A DNA stretch of 64,000 nucleotides, from positions 6,269,501 through 6,333,500 of the forward strand of contig NC_083388.1 in the NCBI RefSeq assembly GCF_031755915.1, in the 5' to 3' direction. Positions 13,981-27,587 of the stretch are shown one piece after another; the stretch's first letter is position 1; each line of letters opens with the position of its first letter. The position numbers were made by a program, and so were the translations under genes. The DNA comes from Ziziphus jujuba. Its lineage: Eukaryota; Streptophyta; Magnoliopsida; Rosales; Rhamnaceae. The notes beneath the pieces are model-generated. The model was not told where the DNA came from. It searched no databases and was given only the letters and a program-made list of their open reading frames with translations.

Positions 13981-16081
13981 CTAATCAACGGATACCGTCC
14001 AACCCAGTGGTGGTTCCTGCTGATCCAACGGTTCAGGGTGCATTCTCTTTTTGCCACTTAAAGAGACCCCAAACAGTTTTACTGTACTACCACCATTGCC
14101 TTCCTCATCAACACTCACTCCTGAACAAGTCTTATTATTATTATTACCAGCTGGACCGCAGCTTCTTCTCACAACACCTGAGTTAACAAAATTGCTCCTT
14201 TCCTGAAATGAAGAACCAAGCTCAATGAGTTTAGCAGCCCCACCACCATTAATGTTGTTAGTAGCTGAAGTAGTACTACTAGTGGTAATTCTCTGCTGGT
14301 CGTAGCTCAAAGCTGGTTTGACATGGTTTTGGATGAAGAAGATGATGTCATTGTAGAGGCTCTTCATGTGGGTGAGTTCTGATAAGAGCATGAAGTTTTT
14401 TCTCCTGAGTCTTTGATTGTCTTCTGTGAGTGCTGTTAGAATATCGGTATTACCTGCTGAAGAAGGTTTTGGAGATGGCAACAATGGAGTAGTACTTTGT
14501 ATCCAACCCAAAGTAGTAGTAGTTTCATGAAGATTATTATTATCTGCATGTGAAGGTTGGGAAAAATGGGATTGTTGGTGGTGGTGGTCTTGGTGGAAGT
14601 GTAGTTGGGAATAATGGTGGTGTTGTTGCTGTGAGGTTTTTCTTCTGTGAATCTCCGTTAACAAATGCTTTGCTCCTTTCTTGAAGTACTCGTTGGCGAA
14701 CTCCCATCTATCTGCTACTATCTTTTTGAATCCCTGCAATTATATATATATATATATATATATTATATTTCCCATTTGCTTATATAACAACAATTAAAAA
14801 GAAAGATTAATGGAAAAAAAAATTATAATATATTTTTTAAGTAAATTTCTTTGGTGGAATGACAAGTCTTGAAATAAATCCCTTTTTTCAACACTTTGAG
14901 TGGAATGTTTTGTTGAAGAGAAAGAGAAAGAGAAAGGTTATTGATGATCATAATATTTGTCTTTTGAGAAAAAGCTTTTAATAAATAATTAATCAAAAGA
15001 ATATTAAATCAACAAAACAAATTTTTTTTTTTTTTTAAATAGTTTATACACCTTTTAAAAGATAACACAAGTATCGATTAGAATTCTCTTAGATAAACAA
15101 TAATATGGAAGAGAAACAAACCGTAAAAAGAAAAATTAAAAAGAAGAAGAAGAAAATTGATGAAATCAGATCCATCATGGTTTGAAAGCAAAGTGAATTC
15201 AGCTGATATAGAGAAATAAAGAAATAGAGTGCATATGGAAGAAAAAGAAGAAGAAGAGAGATGGCAACTATATGTCATGATTCATAGATATAATATATGG
15301 AAAGACTATCATAGAGACTGTACAGAGAGCATTAATATTCTTCCTTTTCACTGATTCAGATGCGAGAGACCATCAAACAAGTAGAAAAAAGAATGAAGAA
15401 CATATTACAACAGAAGGAGCATGTTTAATTGCTGAACATATTACAACAGAAGGAGCATATTTAATTGCTGGTTTCTTACAAGATGAAAAAAGAAACCCAT
15501 CTCTAGAAATGTTAACCATGAAATCATTGCAGGTCAACTTCAATCAACTCAGAGAAACCACCTCAGAAAAAGGGAAAAGCAGAGAGGAAAAAACATAAAA
15601 AGAAAATAAGCCCTTCATTGAAAGCCATTTGGCTAAGAAGAAAACAATCATGGTCCAGCCAGAACCAAGCAAGAAATTGATGTAAAAGAGTTTGTGTATT
15701 TATATATATGATATGCATGTAATGGAAAAAAGGAGAGAGAAATAGGAATCTAACATAAGTATTGAGCTGCCTAACAAAGCTAGAGAAATTGTTGTGCTTG
15801 AAATAATTGGGAAGGAGATCTCTAGCAAACTCAGGAGGCCTCCAAACAACAAAGGTGGATTCGTCTTCACCCCAAGAAACAATGTGATCAGTTCGAGGGT
15901 CATCAACAAGCTGGTATGTCTTTGTCAGGAATGGAGCAGGAACTGCCTTCTGTGACTCCACTGAGAACACCATGTTTTCTTCAGTACTACATGACCTCTC
16001 CTGCACTATGAAACCCATTTCTACTTCTTCTTGATCTTCTTCTTCTTCTACATCCAATCCTCTTCCTGCACAGTCTCTCAT
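13981..16081 (-). CDS. HSFB4: Heat stress transcription factor B-4-like
   Basis: Two exons on the minus strand, 16081-15755 and 14733-13981, joined at a phase-0 intron (GT...AG) exactly where plant HSF genes carry their conserved intron, between NTY and GFKK. The product is 359 residues. Residues about 47-142 are the HSF DNA-binding domain ([16 protein letters not shown]... [11 protein letters not shown]... IHRRKT). A His/Gln-rich linker lies near 145-166. The HR-A/B oligomerisation coiled coil is about 204-250 ([19 protein letters not shown]...). The class B repressor motif KLFGVSL is at 328-334, followed by a GKKR basic nuclear-localisation patch. Family members lack an activation domain and act as nuclear repressors; Arabidopsis HSFB4 (SCHIZORIZA) controls root stem-cell fate. 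Downstream in-frame Met at 22 or 37 could be the true start, since the first 21 residues are an unusual acidic run. Confidence 0.93.
15398..15469. repeat. 36 bp tandem duplication in HSFB4 intron
   Basis: GAACATATTACAACAGAAGG... is present twice, head to tail (15398-15433 and 15434-15469), differing at one base. It lies in the intron and does not affect the coding sequence. Confidence 0.9.
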
Positions 16082-16116
16082 TGTCTTCCACTACTTCCAC
16101 CTCCACCAACTATTAA

Positions 16117-16119
<3 letters not shown>

Positions 16120-16156
<37 letters not shown>

Positions 16157-16218
16157 TTGCATAATAATAACTCTCCAACTTTATGAAGCAAAAACATATG
16201 ACCATGTCACTAAAATAA

Positions 16219-16252
<34 letters not shown>
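16120..16252. repeat. Paired (CT)n tracts in HSFB4 5' leader/promoter
   Basis: Two pure CT runs, 16120-16155 and 16222-16252, sit 40-170 bp upstream of the HSFB4 start codon. They read as GA repeats on the gene's own strand. GA/CT tracts close to the start are common in plant promoters and 5' leaders and can bind GAGA-binding BPC proteins. A role here is inference. Confidence 0.85.
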
Positions 16253-16254
<2 letters not shown>

Positions 16255-17362
16255 GCAGTTTCTAACTTTAAGAAGCATATGACCATGTCAGCCAAAATAT
16301 TGAATTTTTCTAGAGTTACTATAATGAGATCCAATGTGTTATTGATTAACTCTTGATTGTTCTCGGGGTATCAGTAGACTACAGTACTAGTGTGAATGCG
16401 TATATTTGCGCTTCATGTGACTATATAGCTACCTAGCTATTCCTCTCTATCAGTACTCCATGCACTCTTTATAAAGTTTCAAATTACCTTGGTGAACCAT
16501 AAATTACTAAATAGAAAAAGTAAACATAAAAAATCGTCTTGCAATTTCTTTTTCTTAATAAAAAAAGTATCATATACATATATATATATATATATATAGT
16601 TCAATATACTTTCCATTTTTTTAATGCACATTAGAATGTGGCAATTTCATAACATGCATGACAGATTTATCATTCATTATACAAATGTGATCTTATTTAC
16701 TTGTCTAGAGTAAAACTTTAGATCTTGTCTTGTGTTGTATATGCATAAAAGGATATATATGCCAAGTCAATAAAAAAGCAAGTGTGTGCATAAAATATAC
16801 ATACATATATTATATGTATATATATATATATATCTGACAATATTTAACACTAATCCATCCAAGGAAATAGAAAGAACTTTGTTCATTCATTTACTTTGTA
16901 CATTTTTATAGCAAATGGTAAGCACATGAGATCCCCTGTTTCAAATCAAATATATACTGTTTAAAAAATATCATATATGGCTGTAGTAGGAACATTCCTA
17001 AAGACATTTATTCATTTATTTCTTTGTATATTCCAAGGCATACCCGTGAGTTGGAGGCAGTGTAAGAATAAGAAAGTAATTTCTTAGTGGTTGGAGTAAG
17101 GAAGAATAAATTGATCTGCTGGTGTATTAAAAATATATATATATATATATATATATATGAAAAAGAAAAACCTACTCTGTTGGTGAAAATGATTTTCTAA
17201 TTCCCATTTCCATCATTTTGGACAAACAAAGAGATGGGTTTCAATTCTCGAAGCTGCGTCCTTCTTTGAGAGAAATTTTGGTCTCTTGCACGACCTCTAC
17301 AAGATTCCTCAGTGCCAGGGACCACATTCAAATTTCAATTTTCCCTTACTCTTCAACTAATT

Positions 17363-17388
17363 GGTGATCTTGCATTTTCAAGATCACC
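17363..17388. repeat. Perfect 10 bp-stem palindrome next to TATA box
   Basis: GGTGATCTTG and CAAGATCACC form a perfect 10 bp stem with a 6 base loop. A TATA-box-like CTATATAAACC begins a few bases downstream (about 17394). No open frame follows on the plus strand, so any transcript would be non-coding or contain only short frames. Confidence 0.5.
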
Positions 17389-20300
17389 CTTTTCTATATA
17401 AACCTTCCTTTTTGTATTTCTTTTTGGGTATGTATTTTTGGTGTTTGCCTACTGAAACTAAACTTTCATTCTTCTTTTTCCCCTATAGTTCTTCTTGATT
17501 TTTATCTAAAATTATGACAAGAAAAAGGACAAAAAGAATGGTTATGTGTTTCTGAACAATAAGTTTTTGCTTTGAGGGCTGTACCATATGCTTGAAAATA
17601 ACCTCTATATATACAGATTGAACAACTTTAGTAGATCACATTATAGCTAGAAGAGCATATTGATTAAAAACAAAGCCTATCGAAAACTATATATAGGATG
17701 GTTAATTAATGTGAAAATAATTTTTCATGAGAATGGGTAAGATAGAGACTAAGCTCTTACCTATGTATAATCTATATACACTAAATTTATCCAAATACAG
17801 CACAATTGACTTTGTTATGTTGCCTCTTACATCATCACCTTAAAAATTGAAGCAAAACTTTATATTATTGAAATATTAATGATATAGTAATTGTCAATGG
17901 CAAGTATGTTTTCTTTTATATGGAATGAGTTTCAGTGAAACTACATATTATATGTTTCATTTGCACATATTACTTACATACAAATATATATACTCACACA
18001 AAACATTCAAGTGTTATACAATGATTGGTTGGTCCGCTCGTTAGGAAACCTTTGAACTCCCTGCATCACTCTTTGGAATCCGAAGGTCCAAACTAGAAAT
18101 TGAATAATGAGGAAGATTCTATTCCAAATTAATATGACCGACTTCTTCAGAGTTCAGAATATGCAGTGGACATGTTATGCATTACATCACATGATCTATC
18201 TCCATCTCCATGTGACCCACTGCTTTCCTTTTTACACCAATTAAGAGATCTAGAGAGAGAGAGACTCAAAAGAGAGAGCAAAAGCTTTTGTCTTGTACTA
18301 GCACGGATATAAATGCATGGCATGTGAACATATAAGCAAATCCCCAAATATGAAAAGAATTTTTTTTTTTTTTAATTTATGTAAAAAAGTAGTGGTTTTC
18401 TGAATCAAATAGGAGAAATAAAGATATAACAAAAGTTGGGTACTTGGTCTTTGTTCCAAGTCCATGAAAATGCTTAGTGCTTAGACATCCCTGCCAAAAC
18501 TGCATGAAAGTTCTATCCTTTGAACTTTCTATATAAAGGGCAATGGTTTTAGCACACTATTCTAGCTTCAAAATTCAACAATGCTAAGTGCAAAGGAAAC
18601 ATATCTGATCATTAAATTGAAGGAAAGGTAGTTAATGGATGATATTAGGTAAGCCAACATATATTATTGGCTTTTTGGGTTAGGGTTTTGAAAGAGAAAA
18701 TAATGGATGGAATAACACTGGGTTGTCTTGTGAGCGCCAAAATATATACTGTGTACATTATATAACAAAAGATGAACAGAGGATGGAAATTAAACCTCAT
18801 TTCATGATCATTTTCTAGTTCCTATCATAGAAAAATAATTACAACGGTCACTAATTTAGCTAACATAAAAGAAAATATTTCCACAGTTCTGTCAATTTAA
18901 TTCCAAATCTTCTAACTATTTTTATTTTTTTTTTCCAAAAAACAACCTTAAGAGTACTAGCAAAGGAACTTTTATCAAGTCTTTATGATGTAATTCTAAC
19001 TGTGGAAAAGTATACGATTTTGTGTATGCATGATTTATTATACAAATTTGTGAAGTAGAAAATGCATGAAAATTCAAGTGCCAAAAAGTAAAATCATAAA
19101 GGTTGATCCATGGGAACATCAACAAAGACAAAAATAAATTTACCCAAAAAAAAAGGGGGACAAAAATAAGATTAAACAAAATAAAAAAATCCCCTCAACC
19201 TTATCTTGGCCGAATCATGAAACTTCACATGCTAAGGATCTGAGCCAATTAACTTTAATTCCATAGTGTATTTATATTCCTTAAAAGAGATGGATTTGCA
19301 TATTGGATTTTCACATCATTACCTCTCATGCATTTGTCTGTAGTACAGTGTTCTAAAGAAGGATCACATATATATATATATATATATACACCAGAGTAAA
19401 TAAAATGGGACTTTTAATCATAAAAATATGTATATATAGTATCCCCATTCTCTCTCTATTCTAGATCTCTCTTTTTATGTAAAGGGTCCCATAAATTAGT
19501 AGTATATTCAAGTATATCTTCAATAAGAATTTGAAGATGCTTGAGAATATCAAAGAGTGGTCAGAAGCAGCAATAATGTTATATTTATGAAGCTCTTGTA
19601 ATGCATAAATTTATTGAAAAAGATGATAAAGTTGAAAAAGATACTCTTTAGTGATGGGTGTGGCTTGAAAGACAAAATATGCTTTAGAGTGGAACATCAT
19701 CTACTTTCTCCCTAGGAAAGACAACAACATGGGTCATGCTCTGCAAAGCAATAGAAAATTCATTGATGCTTGTGTACTTAAAAGGATATGGAAAGCTTTC
19801 TCTCTACATTATTAATACTATGTGTATGTGTATGGGTACATATAAGGGTGTGCACAAACATGTGCGCCCAATGTTATCCCATTGACATGAAATTATCAGC
19901 CTACCTAGCTATAAGTTCAAGTGTTGTTCATATATAAAGAACGTTTTCTTTTTTGTTTTTAAATACCCATATAAACAAATATAGAAATGGTAAAGTTGAC
20001 CAGTACAGCAAGACCTTCTTTGGCTTTATAAGCAGCTTATTCCCTTCAATTTACTACATTTCATTTAGATGACCCTATCTAAGTTTCCTCACAGAATATT
20101 TTCTCCGGTCAATCCAATGCTTTGTTTCTAAATTGGCATAAATTGAATCTAAATAAAATGAAATAAGAGCTAGATAGTGAATGCTTTATACAAATAGTGG
20201 TGAATTATAGTAAGAATTTGACTCGGTTTCAACTCACTTGGTAAATGAGTCCAGAATGAACTTGTGTTCATCCTAGCCAAATTAAACTGGGCTCACATTT

Positions 20301-20790
20301 TGGGCTGACAAAGCAGATGATTAGGGAATGGCCACAACAATTGTTCAGAATTTTTCTAGTTGTTCCTACTCTGCAAGGTCCTCAAAAGTCTTCTTCCACT
20401 TCAAAGCCAATTTTGGACGCCAACTGATAAGATATATTTTCTTAGACGAATTATTTATGTGTTTAAATTAAATCAATTCTTTAACTATTAATGTACTGCT
20501 ATGTTAGTTGTTAATCAAAATTTGGTAAACAAAAATTTGAGATTGTAGTAGTACATGAACCAACGAAAAGAAAGAAGTGCAGATTAATGGTAATTGATGG
20601 TATTTCACATAAAGATTCTATTGAGCATGATTATCCTTCCAAACAGAGTAGGTATACTGGTATACACCACAAATACTAGTCAACATTAGCTCATTTTCTT
20701 CTACAAGATTATCTCCATTTTCGATAACAAATTTAATACTCCTATTCAAAAAAAATTAAAATTCCATTATATAACAGATTATTGTAACTT

Positions 20791-20874
20791 TAATACTAAT
20801 TTGTACATGTTATGATATTAATACTAATTTGTACATATTATGATATTAATACTAATTTATACATATTATGATAC
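20791..20874. repeat. 28 bp tandem repeat, three copies
   Basis: TAATACTAATTTGTACATGT... units start at 20791, 20819 and 20847 with a regular 28 bp period and only a few substitutions. Confidence 0.9.
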
Positions 20875-21790
20875 CAATTTTTAAGCTTTTGAACTCTACG
20901 GTATTTTATAAATCAATTAATCTATAAATTCTTTTGGCATGGTCCATTACTTTTTGATTTTACATATAAAATATTTCAACGTTTGTCAAGTAAAACAACG
21001 CTTGAAAATGACAACCTCCCAAGCAACTTTCAAAAAGAACACCTAAAAGTATTTTTCAGATATCTTTACTATTTGTACCCTTATTATTATATCTTAATTT
21101 TTATCATTATTATTGTTATAGCATGGTTGTTTGGTTTTAGTTGGTCCCATCACAGATATGATCTATGTTACAATTTAATTAACTTTATAGTGTAACACTT
21201 TTTCTAGTTTAAAGAATACTCTATTTTTTAAACCCCCTCCAAAATGTTATTTAACTCATTGGATGGGGTCATTATCATACAATTCTGTAGAAACATAGCC
21301 AGATAGAAAGAGACAGAAAGAAACTCACGAATGTTACTAATGTATGGCTAAAAATTTTGCATGCATTAGCTGATATATAACTAACAAAGCATTAAACAGT
21401 ATTAAGCAAATAAATCAAAACTGAAGATTAACCCACTTTTTTTTTGTCCCTCTTAATTAAGCAATGCCTATCAATATTCCATTTATGTGCATTTGGTATT
21501 CAAAAAGCAGGTAAACAATCAAAGCACCAATAGTTCAAATTAGCAAAAGCAAATATCCTTTGTTATTACCACGTTTGGCATTCATAGCTGACTGCTGAAG
21601 CCAAGCAAGTTATAGAAAAATCTATGTGGATTTAGTCCTGTGAAATCAGATTCCATTGCATGAACAGGAGGCATCATCATATGAGACATTCAAGAAATCT
21701 ATCCGTGCATGAAGCAATTTCAGCATTTCCACTCTTCTAAGCCAATCTATGTATACAACATTTTGCTCAGATTTTGTGATTCTTAGCTAT

Positions 21791-23640
21791 TCACAGGTAA
21801 TCCCTACAAGAGCACACACCCTGGACGAAATGGTGAAAACTATAATCATCCCTTATTATGGTCTCCCTTTCTTCTACTTTTTGATATAGATTTTGCTCCA
21901 CTGTGGCAGTCCCCACATATCCTCAAGATCTTGATTATTCTCAAGGGGGATCCAGCTGGAGTGCTTAACAACCCAAAAGCTAATGCTGGCTTTTTTGTTA
22001 TGTCCACAAAAGAACAACTCTTTTTCGTCTTCTCTAACATTCTGCAACGCATAATCTGTGTAAAGGGCATACCCTATCTTCTTTATCTGCACACACAAGC
22101 TTTACATCTATGATGATATTTCTTTCATCATTGCATGTAAATATCTCCAACAATGAAGCTATCAACTTTTCTCTTTCCCTTTCCCTCAGTCCAACTGCAT
22201 CCCAGAGATTTACTTGCCTTTCTTCCTTCATCAAACTTCATATTTTGACTGCATCCACCCATCTCCTGCTGAATAGTAAATGTTGGCAAGAAATATATAG
22301 TTTCATAAACTTTGTAGCTCTGGTTTGAAAAGATGCCAGGCGGCATATCATGCAAGGCTTGGGTTGCAATGAATCCCTCAGGCACCTATGATCCCCAAAC
22401 TTGCTGCATTGGCTCTAACAGCATATCTTTAATGGACTCCAGAAATTCATCAAACTGCCGTGTCTGGGCCATTCGATCAACCATGCAAGCATATTGAGCT
22501 ATAGCCAGCTCCATTTTATATTCTGTCTTCTTTATTTGTCCTCTCATTTACTGGCCCTGTGTGAATAGAAGCAGATAAAAGATTAAATTTTTGACAACCG
22601 ACTTTCAAGGACCAGCATTTAGAATAGAAAATTAACCAATGAGTTAGAGAAATTCTGAGACCAAGTTGTCTCTCTTTATGCAATAACCATGATCTCTTTG
22701 CCTGTAGACATAAAGAAAAGTTGGTAAAGGATGAAATTACACTTGGGATGGTAATTGAATTTGGTGTAACTTCTAGGATCAGTAATTTCCTATAGAAATA
22801 CAACGCTTCAGAAGATTCTGTTTATGTCATGTTGTCAGTGAAGTCCAAGAAACCATACTTGGTTTGTAATCTTTTTAATAACTTAATTTAGAAAGATATT
22901 TAAAAGCCTCATCAAACTTCTCTTTTTGAGCATATCCAGCAATTACTGATTTCATGTTACTTGATAAGGCATCACACCATAACATTTCGCAGTTTCGCAC
23001 CTCTGATACACCTCCAAGCCTTCCGGAAATCACCCTTCGATGCATAACCTGAAACCATTATGTTCTGTTTGACAATATCCTTAACTTTCATCTCTGCTAA
23101 CAGTCTTCCGCCAATGTCTATCCTTCCACATTCTACAAACATTTCAAGAAAAGACCTAATACAAGCATTCCCCTCATAAGGTCAGACCCAATATGCAACA
23201 TCTAGTCGACGGGTCTTTTCCAACCTTAAACATGCTTTGAAAACCTTTGGGAAAATAAAAATGATCTAGTCTTATTCCTTCATCGATCATTAAAAAATAC
23301 AAACTCATTTTCTCTTCATAACTACCTATCCAGCAATACATTTCCAATTTCCATCATTGACACGTCCAGCTAAAAACCTGCCTTTCAGGCATTTCATGGA
23401 ACAGTTTCCGTGCCTCCTCAACAAAACCAAGTTTGTAATAGTCTCACTAGCTCATTGCCAGAAATTCCCACAATTCAACACACCAAACAGTCATATGAGA
23501 GTGATCTTGTAAACCCAATTCTAAAATTATGGAGTTGCAAAATTTTTGAAAGAATTAGAGCATAGATTTCACAACAATCTTCTAAGCAATGTTGCTGCAT
23601 TGGTCCAAACCCCCACCCATTGTGGAATTGACCTATCAGT
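21791..23640 (-). pseudogene. PPR-DYW protein pseudogene
   Basis: Broken reading frames on the minus strand spell, in order, PPR-type pieces: EEARKLFHEMPERQVFSWT (near 23400), DEGIRLDHFYFPKVFKACLRL (near 23250), IMVSGYASKGDFRKAW (near 23050), NSITIPSVISSFTNFSL (near 22740) and MVDRMAQTRQFDEFLESIKDM (near 22450). After these come E-domain LGCSWTEGKGKRKVDSFIVGD and a DYW domain ending [19 protein letters not shown] at 21791. Intact relatives are organellar RNA-editing factors. Frameshifts and in-frame stops separate nearly every piece. One lies within the DYW domain between CGHNKK and ALAFGLLSTPAG; another follows [12 protein letters not shown]. The deaminase HxE signature reads HNK, and the terminal Trp is Leu. 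The 5' border is approximate. Confidence 0.88.
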
Positions 23641-25305
23641 GAAAGACCCACCGATGTTCTAATCGGTTTCAGCAGTTTTTGAGAAATTTTCAGAATCTCT
23701 AACCGTTTTAGTGAATGGATGCCATTTTCTGGATTGAAAATGAAAGATTATTGTTGAATTGCAAGGCTTGAATAATAAGCAAATGGGGTTACAGTCATAG
23801 CCATTACAGTTAACCATTCAAAAGCCATACTCGAGCTATAAGATTTTTCCAGCTAAACCCCAGAAGAAAAAATGTATTTCAGAAAACGAAAGAAAGCAGA
23901 TTCCATCCATTTTTGTCTTTTTTCTCACGTTTAAAATATTTCAGCATTGCTATTCTGGTTCTAAAACTCAGAAATATGGTCTTAATTATTCTCTTCCCCA
24001 CGCCCCCCCCCCCCCCCCCCCCCCCCCTGTTTTTTTGGGGTACAGTTTTATGTCAAGATTTAAGTATCCAACTCTTGTTCAGTGTAAAGAATGATTTCCA
24101 ACTTCCAAGCATAATTAAAATTCAAAATAACTATTATTTTTCAACTTCGAATGTATTTAATCCCAAACTAATTTGTGTTTTTAATTTGTAAAATTAACAT
24201 AAAATTGATGGTACTCGATGAGTCAACTATATTAGATTTTATTTGCTATAATACAAATATATATATATATATATATACATATATATAACGATTTGATTTT
24301 ATTTTTCTTCTTCTTTTTTTTTTTCTTTTTTTTTTGGCTTAAATTTATTTTTCTTCTTTTTGTACTTCGGCTAACTATATTACTTTATCCAATGCTCCTA
24401 TCATATTGCAACAGTGTGTTCTTAGCGCTATCTATATATATATATATATATATATATGCATATTGCAATATTGTATTAAAATATACTAGAAGCCCAAAAA
24501 AAGTAATTTATCACTTGAGATGATCCATCTCCTTGTGTCCTTGCTAGACGGATTTTGTCATTGTTCTCACTAGGAATAAAAGTTTTCCATTTTCTTTTTT
24601 GTTGCTGTTATTATTATTCAAATAGAAGCTAACCTTTTTTCTTTTCTTTTTTTTTTCTTTGAACTTGGCCTTTCAATGTTTACATAGAGATAGTCAATTG
24701 GTAAAAACTAATAAATCTTGAAAAATAATCAAAATTTTTAAATTCTTCAATTTTCAATATATATATATATATATATATATATATTGAGTTAGATTAATAT
24801 AAGAACGATTTGAATAATTTTATTATTAGGTATTCATTTATTAGCTTTTGTATAATATTAGAGCTACAATTTAAATTCAAAAAAATGATAAATATACATT
24901 TAATGACTTACTAAAACTACGGAAAATGAACAATGTTAGGATTCAATAATAAATAAATATAATTTTAAATCTCAGTTATTAATGCGATTCAAAAATTGAA
25001 AAAAAAAATTTAGACATTAATCTTGATATTAAAACATAAAAGTATCACTAATAATGAATATAGAATTATTTATGTGATATAAAAATTGACATTGTTTAAA
25101 TTTAATTAGCATAAATGTATGGTCAATTTTAAAATTATTTTCTAATTATAGTATACATAAAAACTATTTATGCTTATTAATTAGTTGAATATTTTATTAG
25201 TTTATTTTTATTTTATGAAAAAATTAATTTTTTTTAAAAAAAAATATTGTTTCTAATGAAATTTGGAAATGTTTAAGAAACAATCTTAACTTGAACTTGA
25301 TTGTG

Positions 25306-25341
<36 letters not shown>

Positions 25342-25592
25342 AAAGCAAAAAATAAAATAAATAAAACAGACCTTTCAATGAAACAAAGGAACATGTGAAT
25401 GGATAGTTTTGCATCAACATTTTTTTCATAAATAAGAGAGGTGAAAAAAAAAAAGTAAAAAGATTTACTTTTATAGATTATAATAATATTCATTATTGTT
25501 TCGAAGTGCTTTCTCTTCCTAAAAATGATCTTTCTTTCTAAAAACCCCAGAAAAGTTTTAAGAATTATATGTATTTATATAAACCCTTTTTT

Positions 25593-25625
<33 letters not shown>

Positions 25626-27587
25626 GGGAGAAAAATGTGTATGTATAAACTGAGAAGCGATTATTACAAAGATAAGAGTTGAAAACCCAAATATTAAAAT
25701 ATGAACAAATGTTTATGTTGACCTGCCACTGAAAAATGATTTCGGAAAACTTAGCAACATAATTTAGTCAAAGAGAGCGTTTAAATCGGTAATGAGCTTT
25801 TATCCCCAAAAAAAAAGGGAAAAAAAAAAGAATATTCTAGTTTAATAGACATATCTTTTCAACAACTTTTATTTTTTACAATTTTTTAATAAGAAACAAT
25901 TAAATACCATTACCAAAAAAGCAATTTAATACCATACAACATGATTTTTTTTTTTTTTTTTTTGGCGATGCATACAACACGAATTGAAATTATATGATCA
26001 TATTTTTATTCTTATTTGATAAAATTTAAAGAACAACTCGAAAACAATTTCATGGTATGAACCAGATTTAATATCAATTTTTTTAATATCACAGTAAAAA
26101 TTTATATTTGTATATTTCCTCTAGATCCCAAAATTTAATACTTTAAATTTAAAAAATTACAACTACCATCCTACAGATGTTTAGACAATATTATTTTATT
26201 AGATATAAATGAAATAATAGAGAAGAAATAAAATAATTTTTTTCTAACCTTTGAAGAGATTAATAATTTTTTTAATCCAAAATGATTAAATTATATTTAA
26301 ATCAAATTTCAAAAGAGATAAATAAAATTAACTTATATTTTTGTAATAAATCAAACTATATATATTTTTAAAATTAGATCGAACTTTTTTTTACAAACCA
26401 AACCGAACCAAACCGAATATCTTTATTAAAATCGAACCGAATATATTTTTTTTCCTTTTAGAAAACAACCAAAAAAGATCTAATTATCAATGCACATGTG
26501 TATGCTAGGAATTTTATCCCAGCTTTATCTTCATGTCAACCATTTTTATGGTTGTTTTGATACCTAGAGAGAACTACAGTACAAGAAAACTTGCAATTCA
26601 AAAAGTACAAAGTTGTACTCCCTCTCTCAAATAGTCCTCATATATTATCATGTACTATGGTGTAGTACAAGTTTAGTCAAGTACTCAATCAAGCAGGAGC
26701 TGTTGTTATATAACTTGGTATAAACTGAGTGAGCATCACAAGCACAGCCATGTTAAGAGGTAAAGGAGTCCCACAGGGGTAACCTGAGATCACTTGTGGA
26801 CACCCCTCACCAACAGCCATTGTGGTGACTAGGTCGTCTTTTGTGCTTCATGTGTTCTCAGGTCGCCCCTGCAGGGCTTCCCTTTACCACAAACTCTGCT
26901 AAACAAGGGCTTAGCCCTCTGTGTGATTGCACCTCCATTGTATCCTGCAAAGTTTCCTCTTTCGAAATCTAGTTCAATGTCAAAGAGGTTTTTTGTAATC
27001 ATTTCTACTTTTCTCCATGGCAAATGCTAAAATGTAGGATTTTGTTTTTCTTTCTGTTTTGGTCTAACTTGGAATTTCTAATGTTTGACAGGGTCATGCA
27101 TGTGGAAAAGTCGAATAGTCTGCATTAGGCAACGCAAAAAGTTGGACGAAACAATGCTAAGGCAGCGCTATTAATGGTTGTAGCCTTGCTGCACAGTAAC
27201 TTTGTAATAAATATGCAGCAGCCAAATTATTTTGACCTAAAGAGAGTACCAATACCTTATGTAAAAAAAAAAAAAAAAAAAACATTTCTTTTATTGTTCT
27301 CTAGCAAATAAATGTTACTTTGACAACATGTTTCTTGCAGTTGCAACTTTGCCATATGATATTGAATCTCTGTTACAATCCAGTACACCATTTTTCCATG
27401 CATTTGACCTTGTGCATCTTCCGGCTAGCAATGAGGCTTATGGTACATTCTTCACTGAAGCACATAAATGTATTAACCTTCACAATTACCAAGGCCAAAC
27501 TATCTTTTTCGCTTGATGTCCATACCAGAAGCTAGACTTTCTGCTCATATATTGTCCAAGATTAGATCTATCCCAACTCAAAAAAAA
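23641..27587. other. Intergenic region, repeat-rich
   Basis: No convincing gene. It holds a poly-C run (24003-24027), TA repeats near 24257, 24436 and 24760, a TG run near 25308-25339, a ~29 bp T run near 25596, and an AAACCGAACC-type degenerate repeat near 26397 of the kind often left by old transposons. A 65-codon open frame on the minus strand at 26829-27023 lies in a locally more GC-rich patch but matches no family I know. Confidence 0.5.
24003..24027. repeat. Poly-C homopolymer, 25 bp
   Basis: An uninterrupted C run. Long G/C homopolymers are rare in AT-rich plant DNA and are error-prone in assembly, so the length is uncertain. Confidence 0.9.

Larger units (their letters stand above)
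16082..21790. other. Intergenic region upstream of HSFB4
   Basis: No coding exon was recognised. It contains TA repeats (near 16577, 16818, 17132, 19370), a short perfect hairpin beside a TATA-like sequence at 17363-17400, and a 28 bp triplicate repeat at 20791. Part of it is presumably HSFB4 promoter. Confidence 0.6.

Noticed and set aside
16082..21790. Conserved microRNA hairpins in the HSFB4 upstream region
   Set aside because: No match to well-known plant microRNA families was seen by eye; small RNA mapping would be needed.
26829..27023. 65-codon minus-strand frame (MPWRKVEMITKNLF..., containing VCGKGKPC) in a GC-richer patch
   Set aside because: No family recognised, no convincing splice partners, and the following sequence breaks quickly. 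It could be a relic or a lineage-specific gene, but sequence alone does not support a call.
27320..27535. Plus-strand frame reading ATLPYDIESLLQSSTPFFHAFDL just downstream of LAS1
   Set aside because: It lies opposite the probable LAS1 3' untranslated region; no domain, no start context and no adjoining exons.
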